Of a stretch of 64,000 nucleotides of DNA, positions 44,124 to 53,315 are shown in pieces. Location of the stretch: assembly GCA_040882505.1 (NCBI GenBank), contig JBBEBE010000012.1, positions 4,233-68,232 of the forward strand, read 5' to 3'. The notes beneath the pieces were generated by a model. The model was not told the origin of the DNA and made no database searches. It was given only the letters and a program-made list of their open reading frames with translations. Position numbers and translations under genes: made by a program. The stretch comes from JBBEBE01 sp040882505 (GTDB taxonomy: Bacteria > Bacteroidota > Rhodothermia > Balneolales > Balneolaceae). Positions within the stretch are counted from its first letter, which is position 1, and the number at the start of each line of letters is the position of its first letter.

Positions 44124-44825
44124 ATGAACAATGAAAAAGGGGTACTCCAGGATGTGGATCTCCAGGAGAATGGTCATGAAGAAATTGGAGACAATCATCT
44201 GATGGGGTCGTTGAATACACCTCTTCGGGAAGACGCTTTCGACATGGATGATCAAGAAAAAATCGACAAAATTGCACACCATTTCTCCATCATCATGGAG
44301 ACGTTGGGGCTTGATATTACAGACGAAAGTCTGAGTGGAACTCCGCAGCGAGTAGGAAAAATGTATGTCAAAGAGATCTTCAAAGGATTGGATCCGAAAC
44401 GAAAGCCGATCGCTCGAAAATTCTCGAACCACTACCGCTACGAGGACATGGTTATCGAGAAGAATATTCAGGTCTTCTCATTTTGCGAGCATCACTTTCT
44501 GCCCTTTATCGGGAAGGCTCATGTTGCCTACATGAGTGGAGGGGAAGTGATTGGACTTTCAAAGATCAACCGGATTGTTGATTACTATTCACGTCGTCCA
44601 CAGGTTCAAGAACGATTAACACTTCAGATCGCTGCCCAACTCGAAGCATCGTTGGAGAGCAGTGATGTAGCCGTATTCATAGAGAGCCGGCATTTTTGTG
44701 TGTCCATGCGGGGAATACAGGATACGACCAGTACGACGATTACAACCGATTTTCGGGGGGCATTTCGGGAGCCGGAAAACAAACAGCGATTCCTGGATCT
44801 CATTCGTACAGATACGGAGATGTAG
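44124..44825 (+). CDS. folE: GTP cyclohydrolase I
   Basis: About 233 aa. It converts GTP to dihydroneopterin triphosphate, the entry to folate and pterin synthesis. It has the N-terminal NTPLREDAFDMDD typical of Bacteroidetes FolE, GTPQRVGKMYVKEIF, the zinc site FSFCEHHFLPFIGKAHVAY with GLSKINRIVDYYSRRPQVQERLT, and the second zinc cysteine in HFCVSMRGI. The start is uncertain: ATG 44124 is closest to the family length, while ATG 44049 has a better GAGGGG ribosome site and adds 25 residues. Not clustered with other fol genes. Confidence 0.94.
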   Translation: MNNEKGVLQDVDLQENGHEEIGDNHLMGSLNTPLREDAFDMDDQEKIDKIAHHFSIIMETLGLDITDESLSGTPQRVGKMYVKEIFKGLDPKRKPIARKFSNHYRYEDMVIEKNIQVFSFCEHHFLPFIGKAHVAYMSGGEVIGLSKINRIVDYYSRRPQVQERLTLQIAAQLEASLESSDVAVFIESRHFCVSMRGIQDTTSTTITTDFRGAFREPENKQRFLDLIRTDTEM

Positions 44826-44864
44826 TTCATGATACGTCACCCGACGATCTCCAGAAATTGAACC

Positions 44865-46373
44865 ATGGTCGATAAGAGTCACGTGCCCCTACAGATATAC
44901 AACAGTCTGACCCGGAAGAAAGAGGAGTTCATTCCCATTAATCCACCCCATGTGGGTCTTTATGTTTGTGGACCGACGGTGTATGGGGATCCGCACCTGG
45001 GACATGCCAGGGCTGCGATCACATTCGACCTTGTCCATCGATACCTGCTTCAAGTTGGATACAAGGTTCGATATGTTCGGAACATTACCGATGTCGGGCA
45101 CCTTGAAAACGAGGAATTGGGTACGGGTGAGGACAAGATTGCCAAGAAAGCCCGTCTGGAGGAACTCGAGCCGATGGAAGTGGTCCAGTTCTACACCAAC
45201 CGGTACCATGACGGGATGGATGCTCTCAATTGTCATCGCCCCAGTATTGAGCCGTCGGCAACCGGTCACATCATCGAGCAGATCGAACTGGTAGAGAAGA
45301 TCCAGGCCAATGGCTGGGCATATGAAGTGAATGGAACCGTCTATTTCGATCTGGAGAAGTATGCGAACGAGTATGAGTACGGAACACTCTCCGGGAAAGT
45401 GCTCGAAGAGCTGCAATCCGGCTCCAGAGATACGGAAGGAATTGACGAGAAACGTCATCCCCATGATTTTGCACTCTGGAAGCGGGCCGAACCGGGTCAC
45501 ATCATGCGTTGGCGATCGCCGTGGGGAGAAGGGTTTCCGGGTTGGCATGTCGAGTGTTCAACGATGAGCACCAAGTATCTCGGTGAACGTTTCGACATTC
45601 ACGGAGGCGGACTGGATCTTCAGTTTCCCCATCACGAAGCGGAGATCGCTCAGTGCCGGAGTGCAAATGGTGAAGAACCGGCCAACGTGTGGATGCACAA
45701 CAACATGGTTACCATTGACGGAGCCAAGATGAGCAAGTCTGCCGGTAACTTTATTACACTTGAGCAGCTCTTCACGGGAGATCATCCACTCCTTGAAAAA
45801 GGATTCGATCCAATGGTGGTCCGATTTCTGATGCTTCAATCTCACTATCGGAGCAAGATCGATTTCTCCAATGAAGCGCTCCTCTCTGCAGAGCGGGGCT
45901 ATTTGCGATTAATGGAATCTTTGGAGCTTCTGGATCATATTGAGGCAAGTGACGGAGCTTCCGGGAGTTCGCTTGAGAAGCGGATATTTGAGGAAAGTCA
46001 TGCGATTCAAGAAGCATTGGCCGACGATTTCCATACATCTCGAGCTCTCGCTTCCCTGTTTGAACTCTCTTCAGTGATCAATGGTCTCTATCATGGACAA
46101 TTGAATCGGAGTGAACTTTCTTTCGACGGACTCCAGACGTTGAAACAGACGTACAGAGAGGTCATACACGAGTACATGGGGCTGCGTTCTCCGGTACGTG
46201 AAGGGGAAAGTGGACGAGAGGAACTCATTCAGCTTCTGATTGAATTACGGGCACGAGCCCGGGCCAAGCGGGATTTTGAGACTTCGGATGAAATTCGAAA
46301 TCGACTTTCTGATTTGGGGATCACGCTCAAAGACGAGAAGAGTGGAAAAACAACCTTCAAAGTGGGGAGCTGA
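44865..46373 (+). CDS. cysS: cysteinyl-tRNA synthetase
   Basis: A 502-aa class I synthetase. The zinc cysteine and HIGH-like signature are in YVCGPTVYGDPHLGHARAA; other zinc ligands are in WHVECSTMS and HHEAEIAQ; the KMSKS loop is KMSKSAGN. The C-terminal DALR-like helical part ends in RSRAKRDFETSDEIRNRL in family style (ARAKRDFETSDEIRNRL). Length is slightly above the E. coli form. Its 3' end overlaps the start of yidD. Confidence 0.97.
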   Translation: MVDKSHVPLQIYNSLTRKKEEFIPINPPHVGLYVCGPTVYGDPHLGHARAAITFDLVHRYLLQVGYKVRYVRNITDVGHLENEELGTGEDKIAKKARLEELEPMEVVQFYTNRYHDGMDALNCHRPSIEPSATGHIIEQIELVEKIQANGWAYEVNGTVYFDLEKYANEYEYGTLSGKVLEELQSGSRDTEGIDEKRHPHDFALWKRAEPGHIMRWRSPWGEGFPGWHVECSTMSTKYLGERFDIHGGGLDLQFPHHEAEIAQCRSANGEEPANVWMHNNMVTIDGAKMSKSAGNFITLEQLFTGDHPLLEKGFDPMVVRFLMLQSHYRSKIDFSNEALLSAERGYLRLMESLELLDHIEASDGASGSSLEKRIFEESHAIQEALADDFHTSRALASLFELSSVINGLYHGQLNRSELSFDGLQTLKQTYREVIHEYMGLRSPVREGESGREELIQLLIELRARARAKRDFETSDEIRNRLSDLGITLKDEKSGKTTFKVGS

Positions 46374-46644
46374 AAAGATAGCGCGTCTACCCAGGCGACT
46401 ACTCATTGCTTTGATTCGTGCCTATCAATGGGGGATTTCACCCTGGTTGGGGGCTCACTGCCGGCATATACCCACGTGCTCCAATTACTCAATAGAGGCG
46501 ATTCGTGAATGGGGAATCTTCCGAGGCGGGTGGATGGCAATCCGCCGCATTGGATCTTGTCACCCCTGGGGATCGGATGGTTACGACCCGGTCCCCAGAA
46601 AAGAGAGAAGCAGTGAACCGGAATCAGAATTGGAGGCTCCATGA
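46342..46644 (+). CDS. yidD: membrane protein insertion efficiency factor YidD
   Basis: About 100 aa. The YidD core is complete: LLIALIRAYQWGISPWLGAHCRHIPTCSNYSIEAIREWG (parts LIRAYQWGISPWLG, CRHIPTCSNYSIEAI) and RRIGSCHPWGSDGYDPVP, with its cysteines. The best start is GTG 46342, inside the cysS 3' end (32-nt overlap, other frame); there is no ATG between it and the conserved core. The stop overlaps the hisI start (ATGA). It is usually next to rnpA/yidC, so this location is unusual. Confidence 0.87.
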   Translation: MEKQPSKWGAEKIARLPRRLLIALIRAYQWGISPWLGAHCRHIPTCSNYSIEAIREWGIFRGGWMAIRRIGSCHPWGSDGYDPVPRKERSSEPESELEAP

Positions 46645-47087
46645 GTCAAGTAACTCTACATGAACGGGGAGATACAGAGGAGGTGGAACTGGGTCGGAAA
46701 TTTGAACCGGCGTTTGACCGGAACGGACTCATTCCATGTCTTGCAGTCGATCATCAAAGTGGGGAAATTCTGATGATGGCCTGGATGAACCGTCCGGCAC
46801 TGGAGCAGACCCTGGAAACCGGACTGGCAACGTACTACAGTCGAAGCAGAGACCGGATTTGGGTCAAGGGGGAGTCCTCCGGGAGACAACAGATTGTTCA
46901 GGAGATCTGGGTCGACTGTGACCAGGATGTGCTTCAACTTCGGGTTCGAATGGAGAAAGAAGGAGCCTGTCATCAGGGGTACCGTAGCTGCTTTTACAGA
47001 AAGATTGCGTCGATCGAAAAAGGAGAGCTGGAATTCCAAAAAGAAGAGCCTCTCTTTGATCCAAAAAAGGTCTATCGTACGAGCTGA
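46641..47087 (+). CDS. hisI: phosphoribosyl-AMP cyclohydrolase
   Basis: A 148-aa zinc enzyme for the third step of histidine synthesis. Motifs are GLIPCLAVDHQSGEILMMAWMN, ATYYSRSRDRIWVKGESSG, VDCDQD (metal aspartates/cysteine) and GACHQGYRSCFYR (zinc cysteines). It has ~25 extra N-terminal residues compared with the core. No other his genes are near; the fused HisE domain is absent. Coupled to yidD by a 4-nt overlap. Confidence 0.95.
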   Translation: MSQVTLHERGDTEEVELGRKFEPAFDRNGLIPCLAVDHQSGEILMMAWMNRPALEQTLETGLATYYSRSRDRIWVKGESSGRQQIVQEIWVDCDQDVLQLRVRMEKEGACHQGYRSCFYRKIASIEKGELEFQKEEPLFDPKKVYRTS

Positions 47088-47167
47088 ATCCTGGCTATTC
47101 TTTCGTAAATGTTGCTTCCTGATCCCGTGAATACGAACAATCTTGAACACAATTCAGAGTTTTCGAA

Positions 47168-47887
47168 ATGAAACAGAAGATACAAGAGGTCTATCCAAAC
47201 GCGACAACCCGTGAAGCGATCTCCAACGAGATCCTGGAATCACTCTCTGCACACGGCCGGTTCGACCCGGAACGGACACTTTGGGCGACATCGGACTGTA
47301 GTGACGAAGTCAATCGATCGACAGCCAGATTTCAGAAAGAGCTTCACATTGACAATGCGTTTCAGCTGGGTGGGTTGGCTGGATACCCCTTCACAGGAGA
47401 AACCGGGTTCCGGGCGTTCGCATCCCACATTCCGGAAAACGGAGCGGCCATTCTTCTCTACGGGCCGCACATCGGTATTTCAAAGGCCGGTCGTGTGGGC
47501 TTTATGAAACGAATTGGGCAGAACCAGGAGACGACCTGTTGCGGTGCCCTTCACGGTACGTTGAGCCGGTTTTCCAGTGGAGAAGCGACCCTTCCCGACC
47601 CCGATATGGATCACCAGATGTGGTATATTGCCAATGCACTACAGGATCAAAAAGAGGAGATCCTCTCTGGATCCTCACCCATTGTCCAGATTACGGATCA
47701 GATGTACCGATTGATTGACGAAGGGATGGATCGTCTCTTGACATCTGCACATGATGCATTCGGTGAGGCAAATGTAGCCCTCGTCGGCGGGATCTTCATT
47801 AATCGGGATCATGGAGATGAAGATTGGTTCGATCTGCGTCGATTCGATGTGGTGGCACCTGACGGATCCCGGACGAATTTGAAATAA
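47168..47887 (+). CDS. LCIB/theta-type carbonic anhydrase-like protein
   Basis: A 239-aa soluble protein. Its centre, LGGLAGYPFTGETGFRAFASHIPENG, followed by LYGPHIGISKAGRVGFMKRIGQ and TTCCGALHGTL, matches what I recall of the limiting-CO2-inducible LCIB/LCIC domain, whose algal members are theta-class carbonic anhydrases. The candidate metal ligands would be the Cys/His set around SHIPENG, GPHIG and CCGA. The N-terminus has EILESLSAHGRF and the C-terminus LVGGIFINRDHGDEDWFDLRRF. Recognition is by pattern only. Located between hisI and a MerC-like gene, 80 bp after hisI. Confidence 0.7.
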   Translation: MKQKIQEVYPNATTREAISNEILESLSAHGRFDPERTLWATSDCSDEVNRSTARFQKELHIDNAFQLGGLAGYPFTGETGFRAFASHIPENGAAILLYGPHIGISKAGRVGFMKRIGQNQETTCCGALHGTLSRFSSGEATLPDPDMDHQMWYIANALQDQKEEILSGSSPIVQITDQMYRLIDEGMDRLLTSAHDAFGEANVALVGGIFINRDHGDEDWFDLRRFDVVAPDGSRTNLK

Positions 47888-47936
47888 GAATCCATTCTGT
47901 ACTCTGAACCAACCATTCACCGAGAAGAGAACCATT

Positions 47937-48377
47937 TTGTCAGACTCACCCAACAACATCTCAATATGGGACCGATTCGGGATCGGAGTCTCCGTTGTAT
48001 GTGCCATTCATTGCCTTCTATTCCCGGTTGTGGTCGCCCTCCTTCCGGTCTGGCCCGCTTTGGGCGGTCACTACCACTGGGTTCATCCTCTCTTTCTCAT
48101 TCTCATCCTTCCAACCGTTTTTTATGCTGCACGACGTAGTCACTATGATCGAAAGATTCTTCGCTGGCTCCTGGGCGGACTTCTGCTCGTGACCGTTGGT
48201 TGGGTGGCGGGTCATCTGCTTCATTGGTATCGAGTCGAACCGCTTTTGACACTACTGGGAAGTGTAGCTCTGGTATGGGGGCACTGGAAAAATTACCGTC
48301 ACCACCAGGCCTGCACGAACCGAAGTCACCACCACCATCCGGTTGCAGAAGAGATTCTTGGAGAGTCCGACAGCTGA
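47937..48377 (+). CDS. MerC-domain membrane protein
   Basis: A 146-aa protein with four TM helices. The MerC-type start is visible: DRFGIGVSVVCAIHCLLFPVVVALLP with the C-x-x-H-C motif in TM1; later helices are PLFLILILPTVFYAARR, LLGGLLLVTVGWVAGHLLHW and LLTLLGSVALVWGHWKNY. The C-terminal tail is His-rich (RSHHHHPVAE), possibly metal binding. The start is TTG 47937, since no ATG precedes TM1. No mer operon genes accompany it, so a general metal/thiol role is more likely than mercury resistance. Confidence 0.8.
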   Translation: MSDSPNNISIWDRFGIGVSVVCAIHCLLFPVVVALLPVWPALGGHYHWVHPLFLILILPTVFYAARRSHYDRKILRWLLGGLLLVTVGWVAGHLLHWYRVEPLLTLLGSVALVWGHWKNYRHHQACTNRSHHHHPVAEEILGESDS

Positions 48378-48393
48378 CTGGAACCCTTTTCAC

Positions 48394-48648
48394 TCACTCC
48401 TTCGTGAGCGGCAGAAGGATGATATCTTCAAAATCGAGATCCAATTCGGACAGAACCGGTTCGGCAATCTCGGCGATTTCGTCATGGCTGTATTCGTGAA
48501 GACCTTCCAGTTCGATGTAGAGCTGATTGTGCACTTCGTCGACATAGGTACGTGCATCGGTCGATTCAAAAAGATCTTTCAACGTCTGGGTCAGAAAATC
48601 GACATCTTCTTGCCATGCCGTATATTCCGATTCGTTCGGTTCACTCAT
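48394..48648 (-). CDS. hypothetical acidic protein, 84 aa
   Basis: The protein beginning MSEPNESEYTAWQEDV at ATG 48648 is about 84 aa, very acidic, with no signal peptide or TM segment. It shows patterns FLTQTLKDLFESTDARTYVDEVHNQLY and HDEIAEIAEPVLSELDLDFEDI, suggestive of helices. Family not recognised. It converges on the MerC-like gene (17 bp) and is divergent from anmK. A longer reading from 48681 adds 11 residues without support. Confidence 0.6.
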   Translation of the reverse strand: MSEPNESEYTAWQEDVDFLTQTLKDLFESTDARTYVDEVHNQLYIELEGLHEYSHDEIAEIAEPVLSELDLDFEDIILLPLTKE

Positions 48649-48758
48649 AATGATTGGGTCCTCAGGTTGGTACAACTGCAAGACGGGTGGAACCGATCTT
48701 CCGGGTCCGCGATCAAGTCCTTGTTTACAGAACGCGAAAAATAAAGAAAAGCACTGCG

Positions 48759-49940
48759 ATGAACCAATGGATCGATCAGATTTGGAAACGGGCTTCGGCT
48801 GCGGAACGAACGGTTCTGGGTGCGATTAGTGGAACATCCATGGATGGGGTCGATTTGGCCCTCTGCAGGATTCGTGGCGCCGGTTCACAAACCGAACTGG
48901 ACATCCTGCACTACGCCGAAAAAGAGATCCCCCCTCAGGTTCTGCTCCCACTGAGAGAGGCGGCATTCCTGCCGACCACGACCGTTGAGACGATGGTCGG
49001 ACTGGAGGTTCAGTTGAGCCGGGCGTGGAGTCACCTCATCACGGAGATGTTGAATGATTGGGACGTCGATCCGTCGACTGTGGATCTGATCGGAAGTCAC
49101 GGGCAGACGCTTTTTCACCGACCGGATCGAGAGGGGGATACCGATGCAACCATCCAGTTGGTCGATGGAGACCGATTGACTCGTGCCATCGGAATCCCGG
49201 TTATCCATGACTTTCGGCAAGCGATGATTGCAGCCGGTACAGAAGGTGCGCCGTTGGCTCCATTGGGGGAGTCCCTGCTCTATCGCCATTCGACAGAGCC
49301 CCGAATACTACTGAATTTGGGAGGGATCGGGAATGTGACCCTCTTGCCGGCCGGAGAGATCGGGTCGGGTGCGGCCCCCATTCCGTTTGCAACCGACACA
49401 GGTCCGGCCAATACATTGATCGACGAAGCCGTCCGTCGACTCTATCCCGGGAGATCGTATGACAAGGATGGGGCATTGGCTCGCCGAGGAACGGTCATCC
49501 CGGCCCTGTTGGAGAGATTGGAGGCTCACCCTTTTTTCACGGAACCGACTCCAAAATCGACTGGACAGGAACAGTTTCACTGGTCGTGGGTTCATCAAAA
49601 TGTATTGGAACTTTCACTGGATCCGGCTACTCACGATCTGCTTGCAACATTAACCGAATTGACTGCCCGGACGGTGTTACTAACGATACCATCGGATTGG
49701 CGTCGTCGAGTGAAGGACCTCTACATCGGGGGTGGCGGATGGAAGAATCGGTACTTGATAGAGCGATTGGAAGCGAATTGGCCAGGTGTTCGTTGCAAAA
49801 GCATTCAGGAGGCAGGGGTTGAACCGGAGTCCAAGGAAGCCGCACTCTTCGCGCTTCTTGCAAACGAACGGATTTCCGGTCCCGGATGGGTCACCTCGGA
49901 GGGAGTGCATGTCACACCGGGGAAAATTTCGCTTCCCTGA
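48759..49940 (+). CDS. anmK: anhydro-N-acetylmuramic acid kinase
   Basis: About 393 aa. It phosphorylates and opens 1,6-anhydro-MurNAc during peptidoglycan recycling. Motifs are VLGAISGTSMDGVDLALCR, DLIGSHGQTLFHRP, the aspartate in DFRQAMIAAGTEGAPLAPLGE, NLGGIGNVTLLP and ATDTGPANTLIDEAVRRLYPG. Length is normal. ATG 48759 (MNQWIDQIWKR) is used; an upstream in-frame ATG at 48654 would overlap the divergent gene. No murQ neighbour. Confidence 0.95.
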   Translation: MNQWIDQIWKRASAAERTVLGAISGTSMDGVDLALCRIRGAGSQTELDILHYAEKEIPPQVLLPLREAAFLPTTTVETMVGLEVQLSRAWSHLITEMLNDWDVDPSTVDLIGSHGQTLFHRPDREGDTDATIQLVDGDRLTRAIGIPVIHDFRQAMIAAGTEGAPLAPLGESLLYRHSTEPRILLNLGGIGNVTLLPAGEIGSGAAPIPFATDTGPANTLIDEAVRRLYPGRSYDKDGALARRGTVIPALLERLEAHPFFTEPTPKSTGQEQFHWSWVHQNVLELSLDPATHDLLATLTELTARTVLLTIPSDWRRRVKDLYIGGGGWKNRYLIERLEANWPGVRCKSIQEAGVEPESKEAALFALLANERISGPGWVTSEGVHVTPGKISLP

Positions 49941-49982
49941 CAGAAGAAAGACACGTCCACATTTGAATCGCAGGAAGAAGTC

Positions 49983-51182
49983 ATGAAGCGAAAGGAGAGC
50001 AGAAACGCTGCATTTTTCAACCATTTGGCACAGACAAGTGACAAGCCGATGGGCTTGGAGATCGAGTATGCATCCGGTTGCCATCTGGTAACCAAAGATG
50101 GCAACCGGTATTTGGATATGATTTCCGGTATCGCGGTCAGTTCACTGGGACACGGACATCCGGATGTGCTCAAAGCGATCCACGATCAGGTGGATCGCCA
50201 TCTTCACGTCATGGTCTATGGTGAATTTATTCAGGATCCACAGGTGCGTCTGGTTCGCAGGCTTGCCTCCTTTCTCCCCGAGACGCTTTCTCAGATCTAC
50301 CTGGTCAACAGTGGAACCGAGGCAAATGAAGGGGCTCTCAAACTGGCGAAGAAGAGTACGGGAAGAACCGGATTGGTGTCGTTTAACCATAGTTACCACG
50401 GGGATACACACGGTTCACTGAGCGTGACCGGAAGGGCGATCTATCGGGATCCCTACAAACCGCTCCTTCCGAACGTTACGTTTCTGGACTTCAACTCATT
50501 GGAAGATCTGTCCCGAATCGACGAGACCACGGCAGCTGTCATTCTTGAACCGATTCAGGGAGAGGGAGGGGTCATTCCGGCCGATTCATCCTGGCTTCGG
50601 GCTGTTCGGGAACGGTGCGATCGTACCGGAGCCTGTCTCATTTTTGACGAGATCCAGACCGGGTACGGTCGGACGGGGACACTTTTTGCGTTTGAAGGGT
50701 ACGGAGTCATACCGGATATCCTGACCATGGCAAAAGCATTGGGAGGAGGAATGCCGATCGGTGCATTTGCTGCATCTTCGGATCGGTTTCGTCACTTTCG
50801 ACAAGATCCACCATTGAGTCATGTGACGACATTTGGTGGACATCCGGTCAGCGCCGCCGCCGCCGATGCAGCCCTGAAGGCACTGCTGGAGGGGAATTGG
50901 ATGGTACGTGCCCGCGATATTGAAGATCTGATTCGCAAACGACTCCAGGGAGAGGGCATTCGGGAGGTTCGGGGAAGAGGTGCCATGCTCGGACTGGAAC
51001 TCGAGAGTGCCGATCTCACTGAACGGGTTGTCCAACATGGATTCGAAAATGGACTGCTGTTGGGGTGGACTCTCCATTCGAACACGTTGATCCGGATCGC
51101 CCCTCCATTGGTGATAACAGACGAAGAGCTGCATTTTGCATGTGATGTGATTCTGGCCGGTATTCACCGTTTTCGGCACTGA
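49983..51182 (+). CDS. class III PLP-dependent aminotransferase (acetylornithine/ornithine aminotransferase-like)
   Basis: A 399-aa fold-type I aminotransferase. It has LVNSGTEANEGALKLAKKSTGR (phosphate-binding region), FNHSYHGDTHGSLSVTG, EPIQGEGGVIPA, LIFDEIQTGYGRTG and the PLP lysine in TMAKALGGGMPIGAF; then TTFGGHPVSAAAADAAL. It resembles ArgD/RocD and other group members, but no arg or other pathway genes lie nearby, so the substrate cannot be assigned. 42 bp after anmK. Confidence 0.9.
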   Translation: MKRKESRNAAFFNHLAQTSDKPMGLEIEYASGCHLVTKDGNRYLDMISGIAVSSLGHGHPDVLKAIHDQVDRHLHVMVYGEFIQDPQVRLVRRLASFLPETLSQIYLVNSGTEANEGALKLAKKSTGRTGLVSFNHSYHGDTHGSLSVTGRAIYRDPYKPLLPNVTFLDFNSLEDLSRIDETTAAVILEPIQGEGGVIPADSSWLRAVRERCDRTGACLIFDEIQTGYGRTGTLFAFEGYGVIPDILTMAKALGGGMPIGAFAASSDRFRHFRQDPPLSHVTTFGGHPVSAAAADAALKALLEGNWMVRARDIEDLIRKRLQGEGIREVRGRGAMLGLELESADLTERVVQHGFENGLLLGWTLHSNTLIRIAPPLVITDEELHFACDVILAGIHRFRH

Positions 51183-51247
51183 TACCGGTTCGTTGGCTTC
51201 AAGAAGTCGTTCCGAATGCCTACCTTTCCGTTTCGGAATCAATCCCA

Positions 51248-51856
51248 ATGAACCCGGATCATCCCATGGCAGCCGTACCTTCTACGATGCTCGAACTCGG
51301 AACCCGTGCACCAAAATTTTCACTCAATGACACCGTGAGTGGACAACATCAAACCCTGGAAGATATTCGCGGAGAGAATGCGACCCTTCTTGCATTCATC
51401 TGCAATCACTGTCCATACGTAAAACTTCTCAAAGAGGAGCTCGTTCGTGTTGGTCAAGACTACATGGATCGGGGAGTGGGAATGGCAGCAATCAGCTCGA
51501 ATGATGCCGACCAGTATCCGGAAGATGGTCCCGAAGCGATGCGGGAAGATGCTCTCCGCTTGCAGTATCCCTTTCCGTATCTTTGGGACGAAGATCAATC
51601 GGCTGCCAAAGCGTATCGAGCCGCTTGTACTCCCGACTTTTTTCTCTTCGATGCAGATTTGAAATTGATCTATCGTGGCCGATTTGATGCTGCCCGACCC
51701 GGCAATGGAATTCCGGTTACCGGCCGTGACTTGCGTGTCGCGATGGATGCAGTTTTAGCAGGAAAACCGGTATCGGACGAGCAGATTCCAAGCATCGGTT
51801 GCAACATCAAGTGGAAGAGTGGACAGGAGCCGGAATACCATGGGAAAAATGGATGA
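51248..51856 (+). CDS. thioredoxin-family (AhpC/TSA-like) protein
   Basis: A 202-aa thioredoxin-fold protein. N-terminal LGTRAPKFSLNDTVSG is like peroxiredoxins, followed by ATLLAFICNHCPYVKLLKEEL with a C-x-x-C site in the thioredoxin position and PYLWDEDQSAAKAYRAACTPDFFLFD with the cis-proline (CTPDFF). This is the widespread thioredoxin family protein with CNHCPYVK, probable role in thiol redox or peroxide handling in the cytoplasm. Its 3' end overlaps pdxH. Confidence 0.9.
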   Translation: MNPDHPMAAVPSTMLELGTRAPKFSLNDTVSGQHQTLEDIRGENATLLAFICNHCPYVKLLKEELVRVGQDYMDRGVGMAAISSNDADQYPEDGPEAMREDALRLQYPFPYLWDEDQSAAKAYRAACTPDFFLFDADLKLIYRGRFDAARPGNGIPVTGRDLRVAMDAVLAGKPVSDEQIPSIGCNIKWKSGQEPEYHGKNG

Positions 51857-52505
51857 TCCGAAGCGAGTTGATCTGGCCGGCCTCAGAGAGCGGTATACAC
51901 GTGGCGGCCTCCTGGAACAGGATCTGCCGGAGAATCCGCTCCAACTGTTCCGTCAATGGATTGAGGAGGCGGTGAAAGCCTCTGTTGCCGAATCCAATGC
52001 AATGAGTCTGTCGACGGTCAAGCCCGATGGGACACCGGATGCTCGAATGGTACTTCTCAAAGGAATTGAAGACGGATCTCTTCTCTTTTTTACCAACTAT
52101 GATAGCGAGAAGTCGATGGATTTGGAGAAACATCCACACGCTGCCGGGTGTATGTGGTGGCCCGAATTGGAGCGTCAAATTCGTTTTGTCGGGCCCGTCG
52201 AGAAACTTGCGAGGACCGATAGTGAGGAGTATTTCGCACGTCGGCCTCGAGAGAGCCAGATCGGGGCATGGGCATCCAGACAGAGCAAGCCCATTGAAAG
52301 CAGGGACGTGTTGCAGCGTCGAGTAGAAGAGATGGAGAAGCGGTTTGAAGGTTCAGAGGTTCCGTGTCCCGAACAATGGGGCGGGTATCGAATTCTTGCC
52401 CGTCGGTTCGAATTTTGGCAGGGGAGACCCGGCCGACTTCACGACCGGATCCGTTACCTCTTGCGACAGGATGCTCGATGGAAATTTGAACGTCTCTCCC
52501 CCTGA
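51840..52505 (+). CDS. pdxH: pyridoxamine 5'-phosphate oxidase
   Basis: About 221 aa. It oxidises PNP/PMP to PLP with FMN. Motifs: LSTVKPDGTPDARMVLLKG, FFTNYDSEKSMDLEKHP, RQIRFVGPVEKL, SQIGAWASRQSKPI and the C-terminal FEFWQGRPGRLHDRIRY. Start could be ATG 51840 (overlapping the upstream gene by 17 nt) or ATG 51849. Length is normal (about 215). Confidence 0.96.
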   Translation: MGKMDDPKRVDLAGLRERYTRGGLLEQDLPENPLQLFRQWIEEAVKASVAESNAMSLSTVKPDGTPDARMVLLKGIEDGSLLFFTNYDSEKSMDLEKHPHAAGCMWWPELERQIRFVGPVEKLARTDSEEYFARRPRESQIGAWASRQSKPIESRDVLQRRVEEMEKRFEGSEVPCPEQWGGYRILARRFEFWQGRPGRLHDRIRYLLRQDARWKFERLSP

Positions 52506-52507
52506 TT

Positions 52508-53164
52508 ATGCCCGGGAAACTGGAGAAGTTTGCAGATAATCGACGATTTCCCAATTTGCTGGAGTATGGAGATTTGAAGGAGAATCGGCTGGAGAACCCG
52601 AAAGGACGTTGGCGGGAATGTTTTGGTCGAAATGGCCGACTTGTCATGGAGTTGGCTTGCGGGAAGGGGGATTTCACACTCGGTTATGCCGAACAACATC
52701 CCGAAGAGATGGTACTCGGGGTAGACATCAAGGGCGCCAGACTTTGGGACGGAGCCCGACGCGCCTTGAAACGGGATCTTGTCAATGTGCTTTTTTTTCG
52801 AGCGTACATCGAACAGCTGGAAACCTATGTAGCGCCCGGTGAGCTGGACGAAATCTGGATCACCTTCCCGGATCCGTTTCCCAAGCGAAGACAGGAGAAA
52901 AAACGATTGGTCTCTCCCCGGTTTTTGCGATTGTACCGGCATTTGTTGGTCCCGGGCGGGGAGGTTCATCTTAAAACCGATTCTGCTCTGCTTTGGCGCT
53001 ATGCTCTGCAGACGATTCCGGCAGTGGGTGGCAACTATTGCCGAAGGGTAGAAGATCTCTATTCGGATGCAGCGGACGATCCCATACTCACCATTCAAAC
53101 TTCCTTCGAACGGCAACATTTGCGGGATGGTAAAACGATTCGTTACCTGCGGTTCCGCCCTTGA
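52508..53164 (+). CDS. trmB: tRNA (guanine-46-N7)-methyltransferase
   Basis: A 218-aa SAM-dependent methyltransferase. SAM site LVMELACGKGDFTLGYA, then VLGVDIKGARLWDGARRAL, the catalytic/tRNA region LDEIWITFPDPFPKRRQ and HLKTDSALLWRYAL. Close match to TrmB. It starts 2 bp after pdxH, suggesting one transcript. Confidence 0.95.
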   Translation: MPGKLEKFADNRRFPNLLEYGDLKENRLENPKGRWRECFGRNGRLVMELACGKGDFTLGYAEQHPEEMVLGVDIKGARLWDGARRALKRDLVNVLFFRAYIEQLETYVAPGELDEIWITFPDPFPKRRQEKKRLVSPRFLRLYRHLLVPGGEVHLKTDSALLWRYALQTIPAVGGNYCRRVEDLYSDAADDPILTIQTSFERQHLRDGKTIRYLRFRP

Positions 53165-53315
53165 AGGGAAGCAGAAAGTCCCCGGCCATTCGTTGCATAA
53201 TCGGTGCAATTTGATAACTTGAGACAAGAGATTGATCAAGAGTGGGGCTCTGAACGAATCCGGATTTCGGGCCCGCCGGAAAGGCAATACCGGAAAGGCA
53301 ACAAGGGAGATCAAC

